Shown: positions 1-7,900 of the stretch, piece after piece
How positions within the stretch are numbered: the stretch's first letter is position 1
How the letters are laid out: each line of letters begins with the position of its first letter
Assembly: GCA_903904765.1 (NCBI GenBank)
Contig: CAIVEA010000566.1
Location: forward strand, 1 to 8,385
Reading direction: 5' to 3'
DNA: 8,385 nt
From: an uncultured Chloroflexota bacterium
Lineage (GTDB): Bacteria; Chloroflexota; Anaerolineae; Aggregatilineales; Phototrophicaceae
The notes under the pieces: model-generated
What the model saw: only the letters and a program-made list of their open reading frames with translations
Database searches by the model: none
What the model was told of the DNA's origin: nothing
Made by a program: the position numbers and the translations under genes

Positions 1-1220
1 CCCCGCACCACCCGCGCCTGCAAATAGTTCACCACTTGCAACGACTCGTCCGCCCGGAACTCGCCCGCCACGAAGCGCCCGGCGTAGGTCTGCGCGTCCT
101 CCTGCCCGGACAGGTAATCCCACGTTCGCGGCCATATTCCGGCGACCAGCACCGCGTACAGCCCCAGCGCAGCGACCACCGCCGGCCAGCGCCGCCCGCG
201 CCCGATCCACGCCGTCAGCCGCGCCAGCGTATCGCCCGCCAGCAGCACCAGCGGCGGCAGCATAGGCAACCAATGGTAATCGTAGCCCTTCGCCTGCGAA
301 AGCATGATGAGCATTCCCGCCAGCAGCCACAGCAGCACCAAACGCCATTTCGCGCCCCATGCCGTGCCGCGCCGGAACAACGGCCACGCCAACGCCAGCA
401 CCACCAGCAACCCCCACTGATTCCAGCGGTAGCCGATGGCGCTGCTCATCAGCGCGGCGAAATCCGCCAGATTGAAGGTGAGCGCGGTGTACTGGGATGT
501 CACCTGTGCGCTGCGAATAAATTCCGGCATTGCGCCCGCCAGCAGCAGCGGCAGCGCCCCCGCCAGCAGCAGCGCCGCGCCGCCTGCGACGAACGCGCCG
601 CCCAAGCGCAGCCCATCCCGCAGCGAGGGTCGCACCGCCAACAACCAACCGAGCGCCAGTGCCGCACCGAACAGCGCGAACGGGTATTTGAACCACACCG
701 ACAGGCCGCACAATGCGCCCGCCGCCAGCGTCCACAACCAGCGCCGCGCTCCGGTTGCGCCGTCTATCCGCAACACCGCGTAGGCCGCCGCCGTCATCGG
801 GACAAGCACTACACCGTCGTTCTGCGTGAGTGTCCAGAAGGTTTCGGTGAAGTAGAACACCGCCAGCAGAAGCGCCGCCCACAATCCCGCTGCCCGTCCG
901 CTGATGCGCCGCCCGATGCCATACAGCGCCAGCCCGCTGAGCAGCACCACCGGAAAATCCAGCACCCGCAGCGCCGGGGCAGTCTGCCCGAACAGCGCCA
1001 TCGCCGCCGCGTATACCACGAAAATGGCGGGCGGTTTGGGATTCCACAGGTCAATATACGGGACGCGCCCCATCAGCAACCCCCGCGCAATCGTGGCAAA
1101 TTCACCCTGATCGCGCCCCAACGGGTAGGTGAGCGTGGGCAGAGCCAGCAGCAGCGCCAGCGCCAGCAGCAGCAGCGCCGCCATGCGCGGGGAACGAACG
1201 AGGCGCTTGAGCATGCTCAT
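1..1220 (-). CDS. GT39/PMT_2-like integral membrane glycosyltransferase (C-terminus beyond window)
   Basis: The minus-strand frame is open from an ATG at 1220 to position 1 with no stop, giving about 406 codons; the C-terminus lies outside the window. The protein is very hydrophobic, rich in Leu, Ala, Trp and Gly, with a basic N-terminus (MSMLKRLVRSPRM) followed by a Leu/Ala helix at about residues 14-30. The first outer loop carries GRDQGEFATIARGLLMGRVP and then YIDLWNPKPPAIF. Asp37 and Glu40 sit where GT-C fold enzymes of the ArnT/PMT type keep acidic catalytic residues. Family knowledge suggests a polyprenyl-phosphate-sugar-dependent transferase acting at the outer membrane face; donor and acceptor cannot be read from sequence. 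The start overlaps the stop of the upstream small gene (ATGA), so translation is probably coupled. A second ATG at 1214 is preceded by a run of five G six bases upstream and is a plausible alternative start. The long plus-strand open frame here is a shadow of the CTG/GCG-rich codons. Confidence 0.85.
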   Translation of the reverse strand, partial: MSMLKRLVRSPRMAALLLLALALLLALPTLTYPLGRDQGEFATIARGLLMGRVPYIDLWNPKPPAIFVVYAAAMALFGQTAPALRVLDFPVVLLSGLALYGIGRRISGRAAGLWAALLLAVFYFTETFWTLTQNDGVVLVPMTAAAYAVLRIDGATGARRWLWTLAAGALCGLSVWFKYPFALFGAALALGWLLAVRPSLRDGLRLGGAFVAGGAALLLAGALPLLLAGAMPEFIRSAQVTSQYTALTFNLADFAALMSSAIGYRWNQWGLLVVLALAWPLFRRGTAWGAKWRLVLLWLLAGMLIMLSQAKGYDYHWLPMLPPLVLLAGDTLARLTAWIGRGRRWPAVVAALGLYAVLVAGIWPRTWDYLSGQEDAQTYAGRFVAGEFRADESLQVVNYLQARVVR

Positions 1221-1534
1221 CCCCCGCCCGCCGCGATACGCACAATCAACAGCGCAATCGCCAGCGACAGGCCGAGCAGAATCCACACCATCATGCGCCC
1301 CACACCCTGCGCCCCGCTGAGCGAGCCTTCTTCCACCGTGACGTTGCCGAGCAAATCCACATAAAAATCGAGGTTTCTGCCGTTGCGCGTCAGCCGCGCC
1401 ATATAGTCATGCCCCGTGACCATCAGCCAGCCCGTCTCCGGGTCGTCCCACTGGTCGCCCAGACGCGCACGGATAGCCGCGTACAGCGCCGCACGCGCCT
1501 GTGCAGGCGAAATCGGATCAATGTCGTCGGGCAT
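1217..1534 (-). CDS. Small tail-anchored membrane protein of unknown function
   Basis: I do not recognise this family. The predicted protein has 105 residues. A soluble part of about 75 residues comprises an Ala/Arg-rich helix (SPAQARAALYAAIRARLG) and then a Gly/Asp/aromatic stretch (ETGWLMVTGHDYMARL, DFYVDLLGNVTVEEG) that looks like a small beta-rich fold. A single C-terminal membrane helix follows at about residues 82-102 and ends in GGG, so the soluble part is probably cytoplasmic. I prefer the ATG at 1534 because GAGGGA lies nine bases upstream. A GTG at 1555 would add seven residues but has no visible ribosome binding site. The stop overlaps the ATG of the glycosyltransferase in an ATGA junction, so the two are co-transcribed and probably translationally coupled. 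That suggests an accessory or partner role for the transferase, which is inference only. Confidence 0.72.
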   Translation of the reverse strand: MPDDIDPISPAQARAALYAAIRARLGDQWDDPETGWLMVTGHDYMARLTRNGRNLDFYVDLLGNVTVEEGSLSGAQGVGRMMVWILLGLSLAIALLIVRIAAGGG

Positions 1535-1572
1535 AACCGCCTGTCCCTCGTCCACAACTTGCTTGCGGCCTG

Positions 1573-1578
1573 ATTATA
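1573..1578 (-). promoter_or_regulatory. Extended -10 promoter motif for the small protein / glycosyltransferase operon
   Basis: Read on the minus strand, the sequence TGCTATAAT is a perfect extended -10 (TGn plus TATAAT). It lies about 38 bases upstream of the preferred ATG at 1534, which would give a leader of roughly 30 bases. No good -35 is seen at 17 bases (ATTCTC), which is tolerable for an extended -10 promoter. Chloroflexota sigma-A specificity is assumed to match the general bacterial consensus. Confidence 0.45.
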
Positions 1579-1600
1579 GCACCAGCACGGGCAGGGAGAA

Positions 1601-1606
1601 TATAAT
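1601..1606 (+). promoter_or_regulatory. Possible -10 box for the dehydratase gene
   Basis: TATAAT occurs on the plus strand in an AT-rich patch, 139 bases upstream of the dehydratase ATG. No convincing -35 is present at 16-18 bases and there is no TGn extension, so this is a weak candidate. If used, the transcript would start just before the hairpin element at 1613-1715 and carry it as a structured leader. Confidence 0.25.
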
Positions 1607-1612
1607 AAGAAA

Positions 1613-1715
1613 CTCACCCCTCAGTCCCCTCTCCGTGCTGAGTACAGCTTTGGAGAGGGGAAGTAAGATGATATTTCTTCCTTCGCCATGAGAAAGAAGG
1701 GTATGGGATGAGGGT
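1613..1715. repeat. Palindromic repeat-like element with a perfect 9-bp stem
   Basis: CCCCTCTCC at 1626-1634 is exactly complementary to GGAGAGGGG at 1652-1660. Inside the loop, GCTG (1637-1640) pairs with CAGC (1645-1648) around an AGTA tetraloop. A second, weaker hairpin follows: TTTCT near 1674-1678 against AGAAA near 1691-1695. The outer ends, CACCCCTCAGTCCC on the left and GGGATGAGGGT on the right, are imperfect inverted repeats of each other. The overall design resembles non-coding palindromic repeats (REP or MITE-like) seen scattered between genes in many bacterial genomes. Copy number cannot be judged from one window. No T-run follows either arm, so it is not a typical intrinsic terminator. 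The outer limits are approximate. Confidence 0.5.
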
Positions 1716-1744
1716 CTGTACATCTACAAAACACAGGAGAGGCT

Positions 1745-2683
1745 ATGGTACAAGCATCCGATATTGTACTAGCGCGGCGGCGGTTGACGGGGTATCTGCG
1801 CCCTACTGCGCTGGAGGCCGCGCCCGCGCTGGGCGCGAATGTGTGGCTGAAACTGGAGAACACCAACCGCGCTCATGCTTTCAAAGCGCGGGGGGCGCTA
1901 AACGCGGTGCTGGCACTGTCGGACGCGGCGCGGGCACGGGGGCTGATCGCCGCCTCATCTGGCAACCACGCGCAGGGCTTGGCCTATGCCGCGCAGGTGG
2001 CAGGGGCGCACGCCCGCATCCTGATGCCGCAGCACACGCCCAAGCGCAAGGTGGACGGCGTGCGGCAGTACGGCGCGGAGGCGGTGCTGTTCGGCGCGAA
2101 CTACGACGAAACCGAGGCTGAAGCACGGCGACAGGAGCAGGCCGACGGGCTGACCTATATCTCGCCCTACAATGATCCGCAGGTGGTGGCGGGAGCGGGT
2201 ACGGTGGCACTGGAAATTCTGGACGATCTGCCAGCGGTGCGGCGGGTGGTGATTCCGGTCAGCGGCGGCGGCCTGATTAGCGGTATGGGGATCGCGCTCA
2301 AGAACGCCGACCCAACGATTGAAGTGATCGGTGTAGCTTCCGAACACACTCCCGCATTGCACAATCACCTCACGGGTACGCATCTGCCACAGAATTTCGA
2401 CACACTGGCGGAGGCGCTCTCCGGTGATATCGAGGCGGGTTCGATCACGCTGGACATCAGCCGCCGCGTGGTGGATCGCTCGCTGCTGGTGCGCGAGACA
2501 GCAATTGCCGCCGCCATGCGCTGGCTGGCGCTGGAAGCGGGTTGGATTGTGGAAGGGGGCGGCGCGGTGGGTGTGGCGGCGCTGCAAAGCGGTCTGCTGC
2601 CGGATGATGGTCAACCTACTGTGATCGTGCTATCCGGCGGGAATGTGGATGGCGAAACGCTGCGCCGCATCCTGAGCGCGTGA
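1745..2683 (+). CDS. PLP-dependent threonine/serine dehydratase-like enzyme
   Basis: This is a complete 312-residue fold-type II pyridoxal-phosphate enzyme. Visible motifs in order are: AFKARGA with the Schiff-base Lys47; SSGNHAQG at 71-78, the substrate/PLP loop; SGGGLISG at 173-180, the phosphate-binding glycine loop; EGGGAVGVAAL at 270-280; and LSGGNVD at 296-302. These match threonine/serine ammonia-lyases, which deaminate Thr or Ser to 2-oxo acids in the cytoplasm. The protein ends right after the catalytic domain, with no ACT regulatory domain, so it resembles the short catabolic TdcB type rather than feedback-regulated IlvA. The EGGGAVG segment would also fit the hydroxyectoine-utilisation dehydratase (EutB-like) branch, or serine racemase, so substrate and symbol are left open. 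The ATG is supported by AGGAG at 1735-1739, five bases upstream. It stands alone on this strand and converges on the kinase gene. Confidence 0.88.
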   Translation: MVQASDIVLARRRLTGYLRPTALEAAPALGANVWLKLENTNRAHAFKARGALNAVLALSDAARARGLIAASSGNHAQGLAYAAQVAGAHARILMPQHTPKRKVDGVRQYGAEAVLFGANYDETEAEARRQEQADGLTYISPYNDPQVVAGAGTVALEILDDLPAVRRVVIPVSGGGLISGMGIALKNADPTIEVIGVASEHTPALHNHLTGTHLPQNFDTLAEALSGDIEAGSITLDISRRVVDRSLLVRETAIAAAMRWLALEAGWIVEGGGAVGVAALQSGLLPDDGQPTVIVLSGGNVDGETLRRILSA

Positions 2684-2710
2684 GGCGCAGATCATATCTA
2701 CGACCGATCT
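2660..2710. terminator. Weak hairpins at the convergent gene ends
   Basis: CTGCGCC at 2660-2666 pairs perfectly with GGCGCAG at 2684-2690 across the dehydratase stop codon. AGATC at 2689-2693 pairs with GATCT at 2706-2710 in the 32-bp gap before the kinase stop codon. Neither hairpin is followed by a T-run in either direction, so classical intrinsic termination is not shown. They are the only structures available to separate the two converging transcripts. Confidence 0.25.
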
Positions 2711-2715
2711 CAAAC

Positions 2716-4815
2716 TTATGACTGAGGCACAGGGGTGGGCGTGGCGGTCTGTGCCAGCACTTCGGCGGTAATCATCGAACCGGGCGGAACCAACCACAGT
2801 TCCGGCACACTCCCGCCACCGAGAAGCTGAATCACCGCGTCCATCAGCGCCCGCGCCGATTCTTCCCGCGAGGACTGCACCGAACCGCGCATGAAATAGC
2901 CTTCGCGGATGTATTGCTGCGCCAGAGCTTCAGCATCCACACTGGTCACAACCACCGATTTCGGATCAATGCCAGCGGCGACCATCGCATCAATTGCGCC
3001 ATAAGCGCCCGCATCGTTGATACTGACGATCACATTGAACTGCACACCGTCCGCCAGCAGTTTTTCGATAGAGGCTTTGCCAAACTCACGAGTTGCCCCC
3101 AGATAGCGGCCTACGATCTTCGCATCAGGCGCAAATTCCTTCACGCCTTCTTCAGCACCATCAGCCCGTGCCACGATGTCCGGTAAATCAGGATAATCGA
3201 GAATGATGACGTTGGCCTGTCCGCCCATTTCATCGCGAATGATTTGCCCCGCCAAGCGCCCCGGCGACACGCCGAGCAAATAGTTATCCCCGCCGATCAA
3301 AATGCCACCGTAACTGGGCAAATTGCTGCCGAAGAACACCATCGGCAGGCCGGCTTCCTCGGCAGATTGCAGCGTATCATCCAGTAATTTAGCATCCAGC
3401 GGGCAGATGATGAGCGCCTTTGCGCCTTCGGTTCGGGCGCGTTCGATCTGCGTGATCTGACGATACGGGTCAGCCTGACCATCGTACACACGCAAATCGA
3501 AGTTATTTGACCGCGCCAGATCCGTCACTTCTCGCGCCAGCCCCGCGTGGAATTCCGAGTCCTGCGTACAGGCAAAATAGGCGATGAAGCCTTTCGCGCC
3601 AAGACGCGCGTGAGCAGAAGCGATCACTGCCGCGTCCGGCTCATAGTGTGTGGATGAACCACGTTCGCCCAAGCGCACGGTTGCCATCGGCAGCGGCGTG
3701 GGTGTCCAACTGACAGCGGTTTGCGTTCCGGCAATGATCGCAGATTCGGAAGCCATGATCTGAGCATCGGCGGTCAACGTCGCCAGCACATTACTGGCGC
3801 TCACGCCCTGCGCCAGCGCCACCAGCGCCATCACCACCGCCAGCAGCACCAACCCTACTGCACCCGCCCAAACAAGGCCGCCGGGCGCACGCTGAAGCAG
3901 AGAACGCCCTCCGGTCTGGTTAGCTTGCGTCGAAAACGAGGAGGCGGGAACGAGTTTGAGATGGTCTGAACTCATGGGCTGACCGAGCGCCTCGTTCAGG
4001 GCGCTGGACATCTCCGCCGCGCTGAAATAGCGGTCTTCGCGGTTCTTTTGCAGCGCCCGCAAAATGACCTGCTCCACTGCTGGCGGCAAAGCTGGATTGA
4101 ATTCACTGGGGGGCGTGGGCGGTTTTTCGAGATGCTGGTAAATGATCGAAACCAGATCGTTCGATTGCATCTCGAACGGCAGCCGCCCGGCCACCATGCT
4201 ATACAGGATGACACCCAGACTGTAAATATCTGAACGCTGATCCAGCGGTTCACCGCGCAATTGTTCCGGGGACATATAGGCCGGCGTGCCGACAATCGTG
4301 CCGCTGCGGGTGATCTCACCAGAGCCTTCCGCCAGCTTCGCCAGACCAAAATCGGTCAGGTAAGCGTTGCCCGCATCATCCAGCATGATGTTGCTCGGCT
4401 TCAGATCACGGTGGATCACGCCTTTGCTATGGGCATACGACAGGCCGTGCGCCACCTGCTTGAAAATAGCGGCGATGCGTTCCAGCGGCAATCGTTCGCT
4501 GCGCATCAACTCACTCAACGAGCCACCCTTCAGCCAGCGCATGGCGAGGTAGGCCATCTCGGTATCAATGCCATAGGCGTAAATGGGCAAAATGTGAATG
4601 TGTTCGAGGCGGGCAATTACTTCAGCTTCACGGGCGAAGCGGCGACGGAAATCTTCCTGCTGCCCCTGCCCGTCATCCAACCGGATAACCTTGAGCGCGA
4701 CATGCCGATTGATCGAAGGCTGAAAGGCGCGGTACACCACCGCCATCGCGCCCTGCCCCAACCGTTCCTCGATCACAAAATCGTTTATTCTCTTGCCAAT
4801 GAAACTGTCCGTCAT
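2716..4815 (-). CDS. Transmembrane Ser/Thr kinase fused to a periplasmic sugar-binding-type sensor domain
   Basis: This is a complete 699-residue protein. Residues about 13-275 form an intact Hanks kinase: glycine loop GQGAMAVV (20-27), Lys42 in VALKVI, Glu63 in helix C, HRDLKPSN (135-142) with catalytic Asp137, DFG (155-157), and YMSPEQ (180-185). Thr169, Ser171 and Thr173 in the activation loop are likely phosphosites. A Ser/Gln-rich juxtamembrane stretch leads to one membrane helix at about 313-335. A Thr/Ala linker ending in WTPTPLP (370-376) follows. Residues about 405-685 match type-1 periplasmic binding proteins of the RbsB/Peripla_BP_4 kind: GFIAYFACTQDSEF, YDGQADPYRQITQIERA, GAKALIICPLDAKLL and GLPMVFFGSN in the first lobe, then GGDNYLLGVSPGRLAGQII and NDAGAYGAIDAM in the second. 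The tail is another Thr-Pro stretch. The ligand-binding part should be extracytoplasmic and the kinase cytoplasmic, so binding of a sugar or similar small solute may control phosphorylation. No PASTA repeats are present. The ATG at 4815 has only a weak GGGCAGG upstream, but the kinase domain starts 12 residues later. Confidence 0.92.
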   Translation of the reverse strand: MTDSFIGKRINDFVIEERLGQGAMAVVYRAFQPSINRHVALKVIRLDDGQGQQEDFRRRFAREAEVIARLEHIHILPIYAYGIDTEMAYLAMRWLKGGSLSELMRSERLPLERIAAIFKQVAHGLSYAHSKGVIHRDLKPSNIMLDDAGNAYLTDFGLAKLAEGSGEITRSGTIVGTPAYMSPEQLRGEPLDQRSDIYSLGVILYSMVAGRLPFEMQSNDLVSIIYQHLEKPPTPPSEFNPALPPAVEQVILRALQKNREDRYFSAAEMSSALNEALGQPMSSDHLKLVPASSFSTQANQTGGRSLLQRAPGGLVWAGAVGLVLLAVVMALVALAQGVSASNVLATLTADAQIMASESAIIAGTQTAVSWTPTPLPMATVRLGERGSSTHYEPDAAVIASAHARLGAKGFIAYFACTQDSEFHAGLAREVTDLARSNNFDLRVYDGQADPYRQITQIERARTEGAKALIICPLDAKLLDDTLQSAEEAGLPMVFFGSNLPSYGGILIGGDNYLLGVSPGRLAGQIIRDEMGGQANVIILDYPDLPDIVARADGAEEGVKEFAPDAKIVGRYLGATREFGKASIEKLLADGVQFNVIVSINDAGAYGAIDAMVAAGIDPKSVVVTSVDAEALAQQYIREGYFMRGSVQSSREESARALMDAVIQLLGGGSVPELWLVPPGSMITAEVLAQTATPTPVPQS

Positions 4816-4841
4816 GACCTGCCCAAATCTAGTAGTAGTAC

Positions 4842-4847
4842 ACTATA
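4842..4847 (-). promoter_or_regulatory. Possible -10 box for the Ser/Thr kinase gene
   Basis: On the minus strand TATAGT lies 26 bases upstream of the kinase ATG, with TTATCT 17 bases further upstream as a poor -35. A second candidate, TATACT, lies at 4879-4884. Both are weak. The kinase gene might instead be transcribed together with the histidine kinase gene upstream. Confidence 0.28.
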
Positions 4848-4900
4848 AAAATGAAGTGCAAGCCAGATAATCTTGTGGAGTATAAGACATTCGCAAGCAA

Positions 4901-4941
4901 GATGCTACCAACTTTAATTTACATTCTACATTTTTAGCATC
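4901..4941. repeat. Inverted repeat just after the histidine kinase stop
   Basis: GATGCTA at 4901-4907 and TAGCATC at 4935-4941 form a perfect 7-bp inverted repeat around an AT-rich 27-base loop. It begins four bases after the stop codon of the histidine kinase, in the 130-bp spacer before the Ser/Thr kinase gene. It lacks a following T-run on the minus strand, so it could be a weak terminator, an mRNA-stabilising stem or a protein-binding site. The sequence does not decide between these. Confidence 0.35.
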
Positions 4942-4945
4942 CACA

Positions 4946-7900
4946 TTACGAAATGTTCAGTGCCAAACGCAGCTGTTCACCCAGCGAATGCCCCGGCAAC
5001 CCGGTACACTCGGCCAACCGATTCTGCATCCGTTCCATATCTGCACTGCTCAAGGTGCGGTCGGTGATAACGATCGCAGGAATATCGGCGGTGGCCTCGG
5101 CGCTCCGCAACTGTTCTAGCATCTCAAAACCGCCCATACCCGGCAATAGCATATTCGTCAGGATGAGTGAGGACGGATTCTCACGCAGCCACATGAGAGA
5201 TTCCTCGGCAGAGGCGAACAGAACGGACGTATACCCAACCTGTTCCAGCAACGAGGCCAGCGCCAATCGTTCGGTCTCGCTTTCATCCACGATCAAAATG
5301 GGCGCGGCAGGTTCGATGTAGGCAACCCGTTCGATGGCAGCGAACAACGACTCGCCCGCTATCGGCTTCGTCAGGTAATCTGCCGCGTGGATGTGGTAGC
5401 CCAACATCTTACGATCCACAATCGAGAGCAACACTGCCGGAATATCCGCCGTTTGCGGGTCACTCTTGATTAGGCGCAATACGTCCCAACCGCTGATTTC
5501 GGGCATCAGAATGTTTAGGATGACGACAGCAGGGTGCAAAGCGCGAACCAATTCCATCACCTGAGCAGGGCTGGTCGTCCCCATCACCTGATATTGATCG
5601 CGGTTGATGTAATCCTGAACCTGCTGAAGTACAGCCGAATCATGGTCAATCACCATCACCAGCGGACGATTCGGCACAATGAAGGACTCGACCGGCAAAG
5701 GCACAGCATCTGCGTGCTGCACAGGCAACAGCACTGTGAACGAACTACCCTGCCCGACGATGCTTTCCACCCACAGATGCCCACCGTGCATGTTCACCAG
5801 CCGCTGCGAAATCGCCAGACCGAGTCCAGTGCCTTCGTACTTCCGCATACTCGAGCCATCTACCTGACGGAATGCGTCGAAGACAATTTGCTGGTCTTCG
5901 GGACGAATGCCAATGCCCGTATCCGCCACCGTGATCGCCACCCAGCTCCCATCTTTTACTTTGACCGTCGTCGGCGGCACGCGACCAGAAATCGCCAATT
6001 CCTGTTGAATGATGGTGATTTGCGCTTCCACACTCACATGCCCATGCGTTGTGAACTTCACCGCGTTATCCAGCAAGTTGGTGAACACCTGCCGCATACG
6101 CTGGGGGTCTATACGCAAAACGGGCAAATCGGAAGGGAGCTTGACCTGAAGTTCCAGCCCTTTCGTATCGGACTGGGGCGTGATGTCCGCCAACGCCTCG
6201 TATAACACTTCAGAAATGGACAGGTCAGCGAAATGCAGTTCCATTGTCGCAGCTTCGATACGCGACAGGTCGAGCATGTCGTTGATGAGTTCCAGCAGGT
6301 GCTTGCCGCCCGTATTGACACGCACCAAACGATCAACCTGCTTATTGTTCAACTCGCCATATACCTGACTGAGCAACAATTCACTGTAGCCGATGATGGC
6401 GTTCAAGGGTGTCCGCAGTTCGTGACTCATATTGGCGAGGAATTCGGATTTCAAGCGGTTGGAGTCAATCGCCTGCTCGTATAACTGCGCGTTGTTGATG
6501 GCCAGTGCAATCTGTGAGGCCACCGTCATCGCAGTTTCGTGTTCATCAGCGGCAAACGGCTGACCGGAAGCATCGCGGTACAGCGCGAAAAAGCCAATCG
6601 GGGTATTGCGGGCAATTAACGGAACCAGCAACGCTGACGAAGGCATCACATCCGGTAACACACAGAACGCCGCCGGGTCTACTTCCTGCTCGACCACCGT
6701 TACCGCCCGGTTGCCACGCAGCAACCGCGCCAGAAACGATTGTGCGCCGATGTGTACGGGCACATCGGCGAGGTCGGCATTAGGATAGGCAGCCGATACT
6801 ACCGCCGTCCCCTCATTCTCATTCATCAGCACAATCGCGCCGGAATGGGCGGCGAACAGTTCACACAATTCCTGCACCGCCGTGCTGACAATCGTCTGAC
6901 GGTTCAGCGATGTGCCAAGCGCCCCAGAAAGGCGGTTGAGCAGCGCCAGACGGCGAGCGCGCTGATCGAGCGCCTTCAGCGCAGCCTGCGATTCCGCCAA
7001 CAAACGGGCGTTCTCGATGGCAATCGCAGCCTGCCGCGCCAACGCAAAACCGGTATTCACCTCGGCTTCGTTATAGAAACCGGGGCGCGACTTTTCCACC
7101 GTCATCAGACCGATCACCCGATCTTGCACCAGCATCGGCAGCCCGATCCAAGAGCGAGTCTCGGGCGCAGCCGCCGCCAGATGAGCATCCCACAGCGGGG
7201 TCATCAGCGCATCCAGCAGATGTACCGGCTGTTGCGACTGGATGACCTGTGCCAGCATATCATCCTCGTGTACCCGCGTCACATGACCGAGCGCGGCGCG
7301 ATTCTGCCCCAGACTGGCTGCCACAAAAAGGCGATATGGCTCCTCTGACGAAGGCATGAGGATGGTGGCGCGGTCAAATTCCAGCAACCGTTCCAATTGC
7401 TCCAGAATGCGCTCCATCACCTCCGCATCATCCATCGTGGAAGCCACCACACGGCTGACATCCACAAAAGTACTCACCACGCGGCGACGATCTACATCAG
7501 CTTGTACCAGACGCAGCGCAGAAATCGCCTGCCCTAACTGCACCGCCACAAGCATGAGCAGCGCCAGTTGCGGTTCGCCAAAATGATCGGGCAAATCGCT
7601 GCCCAGAGTCACTAATCCGATGACTTCGTTCATACGGTTTCGCAACGGCACGCCCAACCACGACACATGATCGGCTTGCAGCAAATCCGGGTCTACGCCG
7701 AGTGCCTGCAAACGCGGGGTTTCGTCCAGCAAATTGCGGAAAAGCAACGGCACCGCGTTCATCACCAGCGCCCGGTCAATCCCTTCCAATGGCAGGGTGT
7801 CGGACGGCTGGGCAATCCCATACTCAGAAATAATCGGGCATTCGATCACCGTATGGGCGGAATCACACAAGCCCACCCGCAAAAAACCGGCATCAAAAAG

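Noticed and set aside
36..1364. A 442-codon plus-strand open frame rich in Gln, Arg and His
   Set aside because: It is the exact complement frame of the GT39-like gene. Its Gln/Arg/His richness comes from reading CTG, GCG and CGC codons backwards, and it has no domain-like features.
1626..1660. The 9-bp stem as an intrinsic terminator
   Set aside because: No T-run follows on either strand, and the position lies upstream of both divergent genes rather than after a gene end.
1621..1866. An 81-codon minus-strand open frame crossing the intergenic region
   Set aside because: It overlaps the start of the well-supported dehydratase on the opposite strand and translates the palindromic element. 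It has no convincing start signal or recognisable domain.
4261..4848. A 195-codon plus-strand open frame opposite the Ser/Thr kinase
   Set aside because: It lies antisense to the conserved kinase domain, whose motifs are all intact. It shows no coherent protein features.
5534..6205. A 223-codon plus-strand open frame opposite the histidine kinase core
   Set aside because: It is antisense to the HATPase and receiver 1 coding region. The His/Arg/Gln-rich composition is typical of a shadow frame.
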